Positions 10,126-20,426 of a DNA stretch of 42,418 bases are shown one piece after another (the stretch's first letter is position 1; the number at the start of each line of letters is the position of its first letter). The position numbers were made by a program, and so were the translations under genes. The notes beneath the pieces are model-generated. The model saw only the letters and a list, made by a program, of their open reading frames with translations. It was not told the origin of the DNA and did no database searches. Source of the stretch: Prochlorococcus sp. AG-409-P19 (lineage in GTDB: Bacteria > Cyanobacteriota > Cyanobacteriia > PCC-6307 > Cyanobiaceae); contig QCKO01000009.1 in assembly GCA_003215315.1 (NCBI GenBank), positions 1-42,418 of the forward strand, in the 5' to 3' direction.

Positions 10126-12593
10126 TTCTCGTTTTTTAATATTAATGTATTAAGTTCTTCTATTTTTTCATTAGCATTTAATAAAATTATATCCGAATAT
10201 ATTTTATTATAGTCATTATTTATTAATCTTGTTTGATTTATTAAACCTATTCGTTTGTGATTTGTTTTTATAATTATTGATGAGTCACTGCTATACGCAC
10301 CTACGACTTTATCTGAATTTTTTAATTGAACACTCATTGATCCAATATCACCTTTTTGATTGTTTCGAATTTCCTTTGCTTTTAATTTAAAAAATGATCC
10401 CTCTTTTGTTACAAGAATTAAATCAACGTTTGTTGGCTCATTTATGCTAATTGCCTCTACAATAGTTTCGCCAGGAAAAAGTCTGATCACTGTAGGTCCT
10501 TGTGCCAGTTTTCCCAATAAAGGGAAAACTTTATTTTCAATTTTTATTTTGAGGATTCTGCCAAGATTACTGATTATTATTAAGTATTCATTTTCTTTGC
10601 ATATGAATCCTTTTTTTAAAGATATGTGATCTTTTAATTTTACTATTGTTGTTGCTCTATTTGACATATCTATTATATCTTCAAGTGATATTCTTTTAAA
10701 TTTTCCATCACTACTTAATAAGCCTATACTAATATTTTCTTTTGTTTCTATCGGTATAAAATTAATTATTTTTTCTTTTTCTAGTCCTGCGGGTAAAAAC
10801 TTTTCTAAACTCCCTGGCTGCTTTCCTGCAAATTCCCACTTTAAAAGTCCTATTTTCCCTAGATCACTTATTGCTAGGATTTTAGGTTTTTCGTTAATAG
10901 GCCACCTTAACTTTGTAGGATTATTATCCTTTCCAAGATGCATATTATCTGCAAGATTCATTTTTTTTAATGTATTTGAATTTAATATTTTTATTTGATT
11001 ATTTGATTGAATTACTATTGTAGAATCTTTAGATAATGCATTTAAAGCTTGTTGTCGTTTTAGTTCTCTATTAGGTCTTTGTGTAGCAATCTTTTCCGCG
11101 ATTAACTTATCGCCTCCTTCAATTAATTTAGTTCTTCTTTTTGATCCGTATTTCTTTTTTAGTATTTTAAATTCATTTATCATGTTATCTAACAATATCT
11201 CTCTATTATCAATGATTAGTTCTAATTGCATTCTTTTTTCTTTAAGACTGATAATTTCCGTTTTTAATGAGCTTTGTTCTAGACCTGTTAATTTCTTTAG
11301 AGGCATTCCTAAAATCCCATCAGCTTGCCTTTCGTTTACTTTTAAGTGAATTATTAATTGGTTCTTCGCTTCTGCTACATCTTTAGACTCTTCTATTAAT
11401 GTTATTACTTTTCTAAGATTTGATATCGCTTTTATCAAGGCATTTAGGATTTCTTGTCGATCTTTTATTTTATTTAAGTGATATTTTGTTCTTCTGATAA
11501 TTGTATGCTCTCTAAAATCTAAAAAGTTTATTAATAGCTCTTTTAACGTAAGTTGAACAGGTTGACCATTTACTAAAGCCAGAAGAATAGCACCAAAATT
11601 ACTTTGGAGAGATGTTTTTTGGTATAGATAGTTTAATATCTTTTTAGGATCTGAGTCTCGTCTTAACTCTACTAATATTCTCATGCCTTCTCTATCACTT
11701 TCATCTCTTATATCCGCAATTCCATTTACTTTGCCGTTATTTACTGCATCAGCTAATTTTTCTATCCATGAGGCTTTGTTTAATTGATAGGGTAATTCTG
11801 TAATTATTATTGCATTTCTTTTGTGTTTTCCTTTGCCAGGATTTATTTCTTCGATGTGTGCAATTCCTCTCATGGGAATACTTCCCCTTCCTTTTGTGTA
11901 GGTATCTTTTATGCCACTACTTAATAGAATTTCTCCACCAGTTGGAAAATCTGGTCCAGGAATAATATCTAATAATTTTTCATCAGAGATATCAGGATTT
12001 TTTATTAATTTTATTAGTGCATTAATGACTTCATTTAAATTATGAGGTGGAATACTTGTTGCCATTCCAACAGCAATTCCTGAGCAGCCGTTCAATATAA
12101 GAAAGGGCAGTTGAGCTGGTAATACATTTGGTTCTTGTTGTGACCCGTCAAAGTTTGGCGAAAAATCAACAGTATCTGAGTCTATTTCACTTAGAATTGC
12201 TTCACTGGAGATTTCTGCTAAACGTGTTTCTGTATATCTCATTGCCGCAGGAGGATCATCATCGATTGATCCAAAATTCCCGTGTCCATCTAGTATTGGA
12301 TATCTAGAACTAAATGTTTGTACTTGTCTAACCAGAGCATCGTAAACAGCTTGATCACCGTGAGGATGGTATTTACCTAATACGTCACCTACAACACGTG
12401 CACATTTTCTATAGGGTCTTTCTGGGGTCAGCCCTAATTCATGCATTGCAAAAAGAATTCTTCTTTGGACTGGTTTCAATCCATCTCTTGCATCAGGAAG
12501 AGCTCTACCAACGATTACGCTCATAGCGTATTCGAGGTATGAGCGTTGCATTTCTTGATGCAACGATATTGGTTTCAGGCGTTCTTCGGCCAT
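10122..12593 (-). CDS. Type IIA topoisomerase subunit A, ParC/GyrA-like
   Basis: This 823-aa protein is the DNA-cleaving subunit of a gyrase/topoisomerase IV type enzyme. Seen: N-terminal [26 protein letters not shown] in pieces, the winged-helix segment [15 protein letters not shown], and the catalytic tyrosine Y120 in [10 protein letters not shown]. The central coiled coil (about 350-500) and a C-terminal beta-pinwheel-like region with repeated '[16 protein letters not shown]' blades follow. A canonical GyrA box (QRRGGKG) is not apparent; the nearest element is NNQKGDIG, which argues for a ParC-like, non-supercoiling role. Cyanobacteria usually have a separate gyrA elsewhere. It converges on purF with a 4-bp stop overlap. 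GyrA versus ParC remains open without the second paralog. Confidence 0.9.
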   Translation of the reverse strand: MAEERLKPISLHQEMQRSYLEYAMSVIVGRALPDARDGLKPVQRRILFAMHELGLTPERPYRKCARVVGDVLGKYHPHGDQAVYDALVRQVQTFSSRYPILDGHGNFGSIDDDPPAAMRYTETRLAEISSEAILSEIDSDTVDFSPNFDGSQQEPNVLPAQLPFLILNGCSGIAVGMATSIPPHNLNEVINALIKLIKNPDISDEKLLDIIPGPDFPTGGEILLSSGIKDTYTKGRGSIPMRGIAHIEEINPGKGKHKRNAIIITELPYQLNKASWIEKLADAVNNGKVNGIADIRDESDREGMRILVELRRDSDPKKILNYLYQKTSLQSNFGAILLALVNGQPVQLTLKELLINFLDFREHTIIRRTKYHLNKIKDRQEILNALIKAISNLRKVITLIEESKDVAEAKNQLIIHLKVNERQADGILGMPLKKLTGLEQSSLKTEIISLKEKRMQLELIIDNREILLDNMINEFKILKKKYGSKRRTKLIEGGDKLIAEKIATQRPNRELKRQQALNALSKDSTIVIQSNNQIKILNSNTLKKMNLADNMHLGKDNNPTKLRWPINEKPKILAISDLGKIGLLKWEFAGKQPGSLEKFLPAGLEKEKIINFIPIETKENISIGLLSSDGKFKRISLEDIIDMSNRATTIVKLKDHISLKKGFICKENEYLIIISNLGRILKIKIENKVFPLLGKLAQGPTVIRLFPGETIVEAISINEPTNVDLILVTKEGSFFKLKAKEIRNNQKGDIGSMSVQLKNSDKVVGAYSSDSSIIIKTNHKRIGLINQTRLINNDYNKIYSDIILLNANEKIEELNTLILKNEN

Positions 12594-12682
12594 TCTTATT
12601 ATGTAAGAGGCCTCACTTTTTTATAAGGGTACTGACTAATTCGTTAAACACCACTTTTTTTTTAGACATCATTGTTATTAAT

Positions 12683-13537
12683 TTATGGATTTTGTGTTTG
12701 ACTGCTTTTTATCAGTTGTGGATTTTTTAATAAGTTTTTTGTTGAGCTTCTAAGATTTTTGCCCCATAGCTGTTCTTTTTGAAATTGTTCATTGATATAT
12801 TTTGGATTTAACACTAAGGCTTTTTGTGCTAGTTCAATAGCATATACATTGTTTTTATTTTTTTCATATAGTGCTGTTGCCAAAGCTAGTATTGGCTCTG
12901 CATTTTCGTTGATTGAAATCGCATCCTTCCATTTTTTTATAGCGCTTTCTTTTTGACCTAGTTCATATAATATTAAGCCTTCATTGTTAATAGCTTGCCA
13001 AAAATCAGGCTTTATTTTTGAAGCTTTTTGAAATGAATCTAGAGATATATTTAATTTATTCATCATTAAATAGCCATTTCCTAGTATAAAATAAGCATTT
13101 GGATTATTATTATTTAATACTATGCTTTTTTTAGCATATATAATAGCTTTATCAGGCTTCTTCGTTTTTAGATAAATTGATGATATCGAGAGCCATGAAT
13201 TTGCCTTTTTAGGATTAATTTCTATTGCTTTTTCAAGAGAAAACATAGCATTTTCATTTTGAGCAACTTGTATTTGTGCATCTGCAAGTAAGATCCAAAG
13301 CTCTGTTTCTTTAGGATTAAGTGTTATTGCTAGTTCTAATAGATTGATAGCTTCTTTTGTTTGACCATAACGTATTAATTGTACTGCTGTTTGGCCAATA
13401 CTTTTAGAAGTAAAATGTAATTCCTTTGTATTTGGATGATATATATAAGGGATAAAAGCTTTTGAGGGTTTTGAGAGAAAGAGATTGCTAAGAATATATA
13501 CCCAAGATAATAATAGTGTTACGTTTCGATATTTCAT
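12683..13537 (-). CDS. Exported TPR-repeat protein
   Basis: This 284-aa protein begins with a basic stretch and a hydrophobic segment (VTLLLSWVYILSNLFLS, residues 6-22), resembling a signal peptide or anchor. The rest is a chain of about five to six tetratricopeptide repeats of 34 residues, for example TKEAINLLELAITLNPKETE, ENAMFSLEKAIEINPKKANS, DKAIIYAKKSIVLNNNNPNA, ISLDSFQKASKIKPDFWQAI and ESAIKKWKDAISINENAEPI, each with the W/G-Y-A-P spacing. TPR arrays mediate protein-protein contacts; the partner is unknown. Its ATG lies 1 bp after the queG stop, so both are one transcription unit. The gene is conserved at this place in Prochlorococcus. Confidence 0.82.
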   Translation of the reverse strand: MKYRNVTLLLSWVYILSNLFLSKPSKAFIPYIYHPNTKELHFTSKSIGQTAVQLIRYGQTKEAINLLELAITLNPKETELWILLADAQIQVAQNENAMFSLEKAIEINPKKANSWLSISSIYLKTKKPDKAIIYAKKSIVLNNNNPNAYFILGNGYLMMNKLNISLDSFQKASKIKPDFWQAINNEGLILYELGQKESAIKKWKDAISINENAEPILALATALYEKNKNNVYAIELAQKALVLNPKYINEQFQKEQLWGKNLRSSTKNLLKNPQLIKSSQTQNP

Positions 13538-13538
13538 T

Positions 13539-14492
13539 TTAGGTATAAGTTTTGTTGCTTGCTTTTATATTACGTCTCCACATCCATGGCTTAATTCTTT
13601 TTAAAGCTGATTGGCTGAGTTTGTTTTTCCATGTTTCGTCAGACCATGATAAGGCCTTGTCAGCAGTTAAATCTAATATCCATTCTTTTGGCTGAAGTTC
13701 AGGTTCTTCTGTATTAGGTAATGTTTTTTTGTTCCATGGACAGACTTCTTGACAAATATCGCATCCAGCAATCCATGGTCCCATTTTTTTTGCTATAAAT
13801 GTTGGTATTTTTTCATCTCTATTTTCAATAGTGTGATATGCCAAACAATTGTTTGAATTCACTACAAAAGGTTCTTGAATTGCTCCTGTAGGACAGGCTT
13901 CTATACATTTTTTACATTCTCCACAAAGAGATTTGGCTGGAATATCTGGTTCTAAATTTTCTGTGCATATTAGATGTCCTAAAAAGACCCAAGATCCAAT
14001 ATTTTGATTAATGATATTGCTATGTTTTCCTATCCATCCGATACCTGCCTCTTCAGCCCATGCTTTCTCAAGTAAAGGGCTTGAGTCAACACATACTCTC
14101 CATTTACATTTTGGCCTTTTAATTTCTAGCCATTTTCCTATTTTTTTTAATTTTTTTTCTATGACTTTATGATAATCCTTACCCCATCCATACCTTGCGA
14201 TTAATAAGCTATCTGGACTTTGTTTAATATCGATGTAGTAGTTCAATCCTACTGATATCACGCTTTTAACATTTTTAAGCAGATTATTAATTGTTTTTCT
14301 TTTTGGTGACCTCATCCAATTCATATTCGCTTGATGACCTGCATCTAGCCATCTTTGTAATGATGCATTTCTAAGCTTTATCCGAGAACTTTCAGGTACT
14401 GTTGCTATTCCTACCAAGTTAAACCCTTCTTTTTGAGCCTCAGCTTTGAGGGCTTGACTTAATTCTTTTTGGTTATTTATGGCTCCTCTCAT
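13539..14492 (-). CDS. queG: Epoxyqueuosine reductase
   Basis: QueG reduces epoxyqueuosine to queuosine in the wobble position of tRNAs with GUN anticodons; the enzyme uses cobalamin and two [4Fe-4S] clusters. The 317-aa protein has both ferredoxin-like motifs, C190-x2-C193-x2-C196-x3-C200 (CGECKKCIEACPTGA) and C244-x2-C247-x3-C251 (CDICQEVCPWNK), plus C216, and the conserved acid D136 in VDSSPLLE. The N-terminal cobalamin-binding part includes AGHQANMNWM, close to the family's 'AGYHGEM.WM'. The start is ATG at 14492. A TPR gene follows 1 bp downstream. A corrinoid pathway gene (cbiD) in this window fits the cofactor need. Confidence 0.95.
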   Translation of the reverse strand: MRGAINNQKELSQALKAEAQKEGFNLVGIATVPESSRIKLRNASLQRWLDAGHQANMNWMRSPKRKTINNLLKNVKSVISVGLNYYIDIKQSPDSLLIARYGWGKDYHKVIEKKLKKIGKWLEIKRPKCKWRVCVDSSPLLEKAWAEEAGIGWIGKHSNIINQNIGSWVFLGHLICTENLEPDIPAKSLCGECKKCIEACPTGAIQEPFVVNSNNCLAYHTIENRDEKIPTFIAKKMGPWIAGCDICQEVCPWNKKTLPNTEEPELQPKEWILDLTADKALSWSDETWKNKLSQSALKRIKPWMWRRNIKASNKTYT

Positions 14493-14682
14493 TAAAAACG
14501 GAGTTTACATGGTTTGTTGCAGTTATATCCCTCAGATTAAGCTACGAAAAGTCTTTTTTGTAGTTTTTCGCAAAAAGCCTAATGTATAAAATATTAGCTT
14601 TTTTCATCAAGATTGTTTTTTTATTTAATTAGTCCCCTTAATTTGGTTAAATTAAAGTATACAAACTTAATGGACTCTCTTT

Positions 14683-15420
14683 TTGGTGCAGTCCTCACCT
14701 AGAGAAGACCTGACTTTAGCCTCCAGGCTTCAGCAGGACTTGAAAAACGACCTCATTGCAGGTTTATTGGTTGTCATTCCTTTGGCGACTACAATTTGGC
14801 TGTCAACAATTGTTAGTCGCTTTGTACTAGCAATTTTAACTTCTATTCCAAAACAACTAAATCCTTTTATTACTCTTAATCCTCTTTTACAGGATTTGAT
14901 TAATCTTGCGCTGGGATTGACAGTGCCATTATTGGCTATCTTGTTGATCGGTTTGATGGCTCGTAATTTTGTAGGGAGATGGTTATTAGAGTTTGGCGAA
15001 GGTACTTTGTCCCGTATTCCTTTAGCAGGATCAGTATATAAAACGCTTAAACAGTTACTTGAAACATTTTTAAGGGATAATTCTACGAGATTTCGTCGTG
15101 TTGTGTTAGTTGAATATCCTCGTGAAGGCTTGTTTAGTGTTGGTTTTGTTACAGGAGTAGTTGGCCCTTCATTGCAGCCAGAATTAGATCAACCACTTTT
15201 AAGTGTATTTATTCCAACTGCACCTAATCCAACCACAGGTTGGTATACCCTGGTTCCTGAAACGTCAGTCAAGGATTTGAATATTTCAGTTGAAGATGCC
15301 TTTAGGACAATTATTTCTGCAGGTATAGTTAATCCAGATGAAAGAAATAATACAACTAATCCGACTTTTTCTAGTTTATTTGCTCAACTAAGAGCATCCT
15401 CTAATTCATCTCGCAATTAA
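14683..15420 (+). CDS. DUF502 family membrane protein
   Basis: This 245-aa protein belongs to the DUF502 family, found in cyanobacteria and plants (COV/LCV-like proteins). Two hydrophobic spans are visible: about residues 25-48 (AGLLVVIPLATTIWLSTIVSRF) and 68-92 (LINLALGLTVPLLAILLIGL). The family signature GEGTLSRIPLAGSVYKTLKQLL and 'VLVEYPREGLFSVGFVTG' follow, then 'VFIPTAPNPTTGW'. The function is unknown; plant relatives affect vascular patterning and trafficking. The start is either TTG at 14683 or the adjacent GTG at 14686, as no in-frame ATG precedes the conserved part. nusB begins 17 bp downstream. Confidence 0.88.
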   Translation: MVQSSPREDLTLASRLQQDLKNDLIAGLLVVIPLATTIWLSTIVSRFVLAILTSIPKQLNPFITLNPLLQDLINLALGLTVPLLAILLIGLMARNFVGRWLLEFGEGTLSRIPLAGSVYKTLKQLLETFLRDNSTRFRRVVLVEYPREGLFSVGFVTGVVGPSLQPELDQPLLSVFIPTAPNPTTGWYTLVPETSVKDLNISVEDAFRTIISAGIVNPDERNNTTNPTFSSLFAQLRASSNSSRN

Positions 15421-15437
15421 TACTTATTTCTAGTCAA

Positions 15438-16076
15438 ATGCAAATAAAATCAATTTCAAGAGAGTTAGCTCTTTTATTATTAGGTCAGATTTCAATAGAA
15501 GAAATCAATAATTTTGATGCTTTGTCAATCGAAGTGATCTTGAGTAAGGCTTTAGAATCTCTTTCTCAGCATTGGCGTGATCAATTAGATTTGTGTGCAA
15601 TAAATATAGAAAAAGCTCAACAAGATCTTCTTGATAGTGAATTACAAGAGAATGATACCACCTCAATAACAAAGGTTAGGGAATATTTAAAAAGTTGTCT
15701 TCAACAATCAGAAAATATTTTAAATAGCTTATCTGAAAGTTCTGAACTTCCTCAACTATTAATGTTAAGTGATCAAAAACTAATTAGGGACTCTGCTTTA
15801 AAGCATGTTTCCTTAGTAATTAATAAACAAAAAAAAATTGATAATCAGCTTGATACTGTAATGGAAGGCTGGAGATTTAAAAGACTACCTAGAATTGATA
15901 GAGATATTTTACGCCTTGCCCTTGTTGATTTAGTTGATTTAGGCACTCCTATAGCAGTTACATGTAATGAGGCGGTTAATCTTGCTAATCGATATAGTGA
16001 TGATCAAGGCAGACGAATGATCAATGGAGTTTTAAGAAGGCTTCAAACTTTTTATGATGTAGAAAATATGTCATGA
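15438..16076 (+). CDS. nusB: Transcription antitermination factor NusB
   Basis: NusB binds boxA RNA with NusE to form the antitermination complex on ribosomal RNA operons. The protein is 212 aa, longer than the roughly 140 aa of E. coli, because of a charged insertion in the middle (about residues 60-110), as in other cyanobacteria. The N-terminus has SRELALLLLGQI and the C-terminal domain has the diagnostic 'WRFKRLPRIDRDILRLAL', 'ELVDLGTPIAVTCNEAVNLA'-like segment (here VDLVDLGTP) and RRMINGVLRRL. The start is ATG at 15438. It is followed 49 bp later by ftsY, probably in one operon. Confidence 0.94.
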   Translation: MQIKSISRELALLLLGQISIEEINNFDALSIEVILSKALESLSQHWRDQLDLCAINIEKAQQDLLDSELQENDTTSITKVREYLKSCLQQSENILNSLSESSELPQLLMLSDQKLIRDSALKHVSLVINKQKKIDNQLDTVMEGWRFKRLPRIDRDILRLALVDLVDLGTPIAVTCNEAVNLANRYSDDQGRRMINGVLRRLQTFYDVENMS

Positions 16077-16125
16077 TTAGTGATAAAGAGACTACATCAA
16101 CCTATCAAGAATTAAACAACAAATT

Positions 16126-17409
16126 ATGAACTCTAATTCAGGTATTGAACAAGATTCTTTGGATTGGGCTAAAGAAGCTTATTTAAAGTTAAAACAAAAG
16201 CAAGATATTCAAAAAGAGTCTTCTCATGATGATCAACTGAGTAAGCCATTAGAAAAGGAATTAATTAATGATCAAGATTCTATTTCTTTAGAAACAATTT
16301 CAAAAGGTCCAGCATTAGAAATAAAAACGAATATTAAAGATGTTTCAGCTTCAGAAGATGTTTCAGAGTCTACTTTAGAACAAGATCCTGTTTTAGGAGA
16401 TTTTGACGAGGCATTTACTTGGTCAGCCAATGTTTTAGCTGCACAAGGTAAGCAAACTGATCAAATTTCTATAGATCAAATTGATTGGTTAAATCGATTA
16501 AAAAATGGCCTTGAAAAAACCAGAAAGGGTTTTGTAACCGATTTATTAGATAAATTAGGAGATGATCCTTTAACACCTGAGGTTGTTGATGATTTAGAAA
16601 TGCTGCTTCTCAGATCTGATGCTGGTGTTGTAGCAACAGATCAAATTTTAGATGCTTTAAGAACAAAATTAAATGAAGATGTTCTTGATGCTAGTCAGGG
16701 TTTAAGATTTTTAAAAAAGCAATTGATTGATATTTTAGATCAACCAATAAATGCTACCGGTTTAAAGGAACTTGTACCGAAGAAAGGGGTTTTGAATATT
16801 TGGCTTTTGGTTGGAGTAAATGGAGTAGGCAAGACAACTACTTTAGGTAAGTTAGCCAGTGTTGCAAAAAGAAGTGGTTTTTCAGCACTTATAGCTGCAG
16901 CCGATACTTTCAGAGCGGCAGCAGTACAACAAGTTCAAATTTGGGGTAATAGAAGTCAAGTATCTGTGATTTCAAATCAATCTGCTAATGCAGATCCTGC
17001 TGCTGTTGTTTTTGATGCGATTGGAGCTGCTCAATCTAAAAATATTGATTTATTATTAGTAGATACAGCCGGAAGATTGCAAACGAAAAATAATTTGATG
17101 GAAGAATTGAAAAAAATTCGTAAAATAATTGATAAATTAGCATCAAATGCCAATATTGAATCGTTGTTGGTTTTGGATGCAAGCCAAGGTCAAAATGGAT
17201 TGAAACAAGCTATGGCTTTTGCTCAATCAGCAAATTTAACGGGAGTTGTTATTACTAAGCTGGATGGTTCTTCTAGGGGTGGTGTTGCTTTAGCTGTTTC
17301 TTCAGAGGCCAAATTACCGGTTCGATTTATTGGTGTTGGTGAAGGTATTAGTGATTTGAAGCCTTTTAATAGTTTCGAATTTGTTGAAGCTCTTTTGGCG
17401 AATCGTTGA
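16126..17409 (+). CDS. ftsY: Signal recognition particle receptor FtsY
   Basis: FtsY is the SRP receptor GTPase that delivers ribosome-nascent chains to the membrane translocon. The 427-aa protein has an acidic, low-complexity A domain (about 1-115), a four-helix N domain (about 120-205) and the NG GTPase domain: P-loop GVNGVGKTT (230-238), the insertion-box region with DTFRAAAVQQ, the G3 motif DTAGR, and TKLDGSSRGG with the G4 motif TKLD. It ends FVEALLANR, typical of FtsY. The start is ATG at 16126, with no strong Shine-Dalgarno visible. Confidence 0.97.
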   Translation: MNSNSGIEQDSLDWAKEAYLKLKQKQDIQKESSHDDQLSKPLEKELINDQDSISLETISKGPALEIKTNIKDVSASEDVSESTLEQDPVLGDFDEAFTWSANVLAAQGKQTDQISIDQIDWLNRLKNGLEKTRKGFVTDLLDKLGDDPLTPEVVDDLEMLLLRSDAGVVATDQILDALRTKLNEDVLDASQGLRFLKKQLIDILDQPINATGLKELVPKKGVLNIWLLVGVNGVGKTTTLGKLASVAKRSGFSALIAAADTFRAAAVQQVQIWGNRSQVSVISNQSANADPAAVVFDAIGAAQSKNIDLLLVDTAGRLQTKNNLMEELKKIRKIIDKLASNANIESLLVLDASQGQNGLKQAMAFAQSANLTGVVITKLDGSSRGGVALAVSSEAKLPVRFIGVGEGISDLKPFNSFEFVEALLANR

Positions 17410-17463
17410 ATTTGCTGATTATTATTCCTAATCTTGCTAGATTTCTAATTCTTGTGTGGAGGC

Positions 17464-18882
17464 ATGGTGGCAAATAAACCTGCAATCTCACATGTAAAAG
17501 GTTCACATACATCTAAAGCACTTTCGATATCTGCGTCACGTTCTTTGCAAGAATTGCTCGACAGCCTTTCAAGTGAACAAATACGTAATCAAGATTTATT
17601 GACTTCATTAAGCTTTGCTTTACGTAGTTTTACTAATTTACATCGTTTTTTAGAAGTCATTCCATTAATTCTTTCTCGTTTATTAGTAGTTGAAGGCTCT
17701 TTATTAATTCCTTTTCAACCTGATGGACATATCTGGCGAGATCAAGTACACGCAAGCCCTCTTGAAATATCCCAAGATCTTATAAGACAATTGATGGTTT
17801 TAGAAGAACGATTTAAGGACGGTTTTGTTTCTGATGAAAAAAGTTTAGATTCTTTGGACCTTTTAGTGCAGAGGAATTTTGGGAATTTTACAATTTTAAC
17901 TACTTCTATTGTTGCTAGAGGAAGACAGTATGGAAGATTATATGCTTTTGATAAAAAAGAACGATATTTAGGTAGTGATATTCATAGAAAACATCTTCAA
18001 TTAGTTGCTGATTTGATAGGTGTAGCAATAGAAAATGACTTTATTTTGAAAGTAATTCGTCGACATGAGAGTGTAGATAGGCAATTAAATATTGGTGGAG
18101 AAATACAAGCACAATTGTTGCCGGATCGTTGTCCTGTGATTCATGGTGTGGATTTGGCTGCACGTTGTAGACCTGCTTTTCAAGTCGGTGGTGATTATTA
18201 TGATTTTATGCCTACTCGCCCAGAATTAACTGGTAGAACTAAAGAACGAGGGAGTTGGGCTTTGGTTATAGGTGATGTTATGGGGAAGGGTATACCCGCT
18301 GGTTTGTTGATGACAATGTTGAGAGGAATGCTTAGAGCAGAGGTATTGAGTGGCTTGCCGCCTAATCAAATCTTGCATGATTTGAATCAATTAGCTTTGG
18401 AGGACTTAACTCAGTCACATCGTTTCGTCACATTATTTTATTCTGATTTTGATGCTAGATCAAGGAAACTTAGATATGCCAATGCAGCCCATAATCCACC
18501 CTTGCTATGGAGTTCAGAGAAGAAATCTATTTCAAGGTTGGATGCTCCAGGGTTATTAATAGGATTGCAACCTGATGCTGAGTATGGTTGTGGCGAAATT
18601 ACACTTGAGCCTGGAGATATCCTTCTTTATTACACTGATGGAGTAACCGAAGCTCCTGGGATGGCAGGTGATCGTTTTGATGAATATCGCTTAGTCAATT
18701 TTCTTGAGGATGCAGCCAGAGCAGAATTAAGTGCAAAAGAAATTTTGAATCGCTTGTTTAAACGTCTTGATGCTTTTGTTGGCGTTGATCATCAATTGGA
18801 GGATGACGCCTCTATGGTTGTTTTAAAAGTCAAAGATGAAATCAAGCTTCCTACTTTAATTAGACAACGAACTGACAATTAG
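17464..18882 (+). CDS. PP2C-type serine phosphatase, RsbU/SpoIIE-like
   Basis: The protein has a GAF-like N-terminal sensor region (about residues 20-185) followed by a SpoIIE-type PP2C phosphatase domain (about 215-460). Catalytic-domain landmarks: VGGDYYDFM, with the metal-binding aspartate, LVIGDVMGKGIPAGLLM, YANAAHNPPLL and LLYYTDGVTEAPG, ending DDASMVVLKVK. Relatives dephosphorylate anti-anti-sigma factors in partner-switch signalling; the target here is unknown. Starts possible are TTG 17452, ATG 17464 or GTG 17467; I chose ATG, although the GGAGG at 17458-17462 is better spaced for GTG. It follows ftsY and precedes argH by 41 bp. Confidence 0.88.
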   Translation: MVANKPAISHVKGSHTSKALSISASRSLQELLDSLSSEQIRNQDLLTSLSFALRSFTNLHRFLEVIPLILSRLLVVEGSLLIPFQPDGHIWRDQVHASPLEISQDLIRQLMVLEERFKDGFVSDEKSLDSLDLLVQRNFGNFTILTTSIVARGRQYGRLYAFDKKERYLGSDIHRKHLQLVADLIGVAIENDFILKVIRRHESVDRQLNIGGEIQAQLLPDRCPVIHGVDLAARCRPAFQVGGDYYDFMPTRPELTGRTKERGSWALVIGDVMGKGIPAGLLMTMLRGMLRAEVLSGLPPNQILHDLNQLALEDLTQSHRFVTLFYSDFDARSRKLRYANAAHNPPLLWSSEKKSISRLDAPGLLIGLQPDAEYGCGEITLEPGDILLYYTDGVTEAPGMAGDRFDEYRLVNFLEDAARAELSAKEILNRLFKRLDAFVGVDHQLEDDASMVVLKVKDEIKLPTLIRQRTDN

Positions 18883-18923
18883 CTTTTAAATTGCTTTATT
18901 TGAATTAGCGGTATGGCATTAAT

Positions 18924-20303
18924 TTGAGTAACACATGGAGCGATCGATTTGATGAGGGACTCAATCCCTTTATTGAACGTTTTAATGCCTCTATTTCTTT
19001 TGATATTTGTTTAATTGAGGAGGACCTGGATGGCTCAATTGCTCATGCCAAAATGTTGGGTCTGCAAGGTGTCATAACATCTGATGAAGCAAAGCAGATC
19101 ACTAAAGGCCTGGATCAAATTAAATCAGAAGCTTTGGCAGGTACTTTTAAACCTGAGATTACTGATGAGGATATTCATTATTCTATTGAAAGAAGATTGA
19201 TAGAGTTAATAGGTTCACTAGGCAAAAAGCTTCATACAGGTCGGAGTCGTAATGATCAAGTGGGTACAGATATTAGGTTATGGTTAAGGAAACACATTGA
19301 TTATATTGATCAAGATTTACAGAGATTTCAAAGATCTTTATTACAACTTGCGGGCGATAATGTTAATACATTAATTCCTGGTTATACACATTTACAAAGA
19401 GCCCAACCTGTATCATTAGCTCATCATTTGCTTGCATATATTGAGATGGCTGAAAGAGACAGAAATAGATTATCAGATGTAAGAAAAAGAGTTAATATTT
19501 CGCCTTTAGGGTCAGCTGCACTTGCTGGAACCTCAGTTCCAATAAATAGGCAATATACTGCTAAGGAATTAGAGTTTGACTGTATTTATGCAAACAGCTT
19601 AGACGCAGTAAGCGACAGAGATTTTGCCGTTGAGTTTGTAGCCGCTGCTTCTTTAATTATGGTTCATTTAAGTAGAATTTCTGAGGAAATTATTTTATGG
19701 GCTAGTGAGGAATTTGCTTTTATTAAGCTAACTGATAGGTGTGCAACTGGTAGTAGTTTAATGCCGCAAAAAAAGAATCCCGATGTCCCTGAATTGGTAA
19801 GAGGAAAATCAGGAAGGGTTTTTGGCCATTTACAGGGATTATTGACAATGATTAAAGGATTACCTTTGGCTTATAATAAAGATCTACAAGAAGATAAAGA
19901 AGCAATTTTTGATACTGTAAAGACATTAAGAGATTCATTACAAGCGACATCAATCTTATTAGAAGAAGGATTGATTTTTTGTCCAGATCGTCTTTTAGAT
20001 GCTGTTTCATCTGATTTTTCAAATGCAACTGATGTTGCCGATTATCTTGTTGCGAAAGGAGTTGCTTTTAGAGAGGCTTATCAATTGGTAGGACGGATTG
20101 TTAAATATTGCTTGAATGCAGGTATTTTGTTGAAAGATGTTGATTTGCAGAGATGGAAGGACTTCAATCCTTTATTTGAAGCAGATCTGTTTGACAAGAT
20201 TGCACCTATGCAAGTTGTAAAGTCAAGATTGAGTCAAGGTGGTACAGGATTTGATAGGGTTCGAGAGGAATTACAGATTTGGCAAAAAAAATTGAATAAA
20301 TAA
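18924..20303 (+). CDS. argH: Argininosuccinate lyase
   Basis: ArgH splits argininosuccinate into arginine and fumarate, the last step of arginine synthesis. The 459-aa length is normal for the fumarase/aspartase superfamily. Motifs: [25 protein letters not shown] (residues about 98-110), [17 protein letters not shown] (with the catalytic His) and the superfamily signature [20 protein letters not shown] (about 281-300). The start is TTG at 18924 ([11 protein letters not shown]), which matches the family's usual beginning; no ATG is in frame upstream. The downstream 123-bp leader of rbp contains several hairpins. Confidence 0.97.
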   Translation: MSNTWSDRFDEGLNPFIERFNASISFDICLIEEDLDGSIAHAKMLGLQGVITSDEAKQITKGLDQIKSEALAGTFKPEITDEDIHYSIERRLIELIGSLGKKLHTGRSRNDQVGTDIRLWLRKHIDYIDQDLQRFQRSLLQLAGDNVNTLIPGYTHLQRAQPVSLAHHLLAYIEMAERDRNRLSDVRKRVNISPLGSAALAGTSVPINRQYTAKELEFDCIYANSLDAVSDRDFAVEFVAAASLIMVHLSRISEEIILWASEEFAFIKLTDRCATGSSLMPQKKNPDVPELVRGKSGRVFGHLQGLLTMIKGLPLAYNKDLQEDKEAIFDTVKTLRDSLQATSILLEEGLIFCPDRLLDAVSSDFSNATDVADYLVAKGVAFREAYQLVGRIVKYCLNAGILLKDVDLQRWKDFNPLFEADLFDKIAPMQVVKSRLSQGGTGFDRVREELQIWQKKLNK

Positions 20304-20332
20304 GATTGCCTTTGAAATTTTTGAGTAGATAG

Positions 20333-20391
20333 AGTATTAAAATACTGAAGGAAATGATTTTCACGAATCATTAACTTCTGGCTATTTAGCC
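20333..20391 (+). promoter_or_regulatory. Three consecutive small hairpins in the rbp leader
   Basis: Upstream of the RNA-binding protein gene lie three perfect inverted repeats in 59 nt: AGTATT-AA-AATACT (20333-20346), AATGATT-6 nt-AATCATT (20353-20372) and GGCTA-TT-TAGCC (20380-20391). None is followed by a T-run, so they do not look like an argH terminator. Cyanobacterial rbp genes are known to be temperature-regulated partly through their leaders, so a cis-acting RNA role is plausible. That role is an inference. Confidence 0.45.
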
Positions 20392-20426
20392 TTATAGGTA
20401 CATTTTATTTTCAGTCCAATTTTCAA

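Noticed and set aside
14572-14604. Hairpin AAAAAGCCTAAT/ATTAGCTTTTTT upstream of the DUF502 gene
   Set aside because: It has a bulge, the T-run is part of the stem, and no plus-strand gene precedes it, so terminator function is unsupported.
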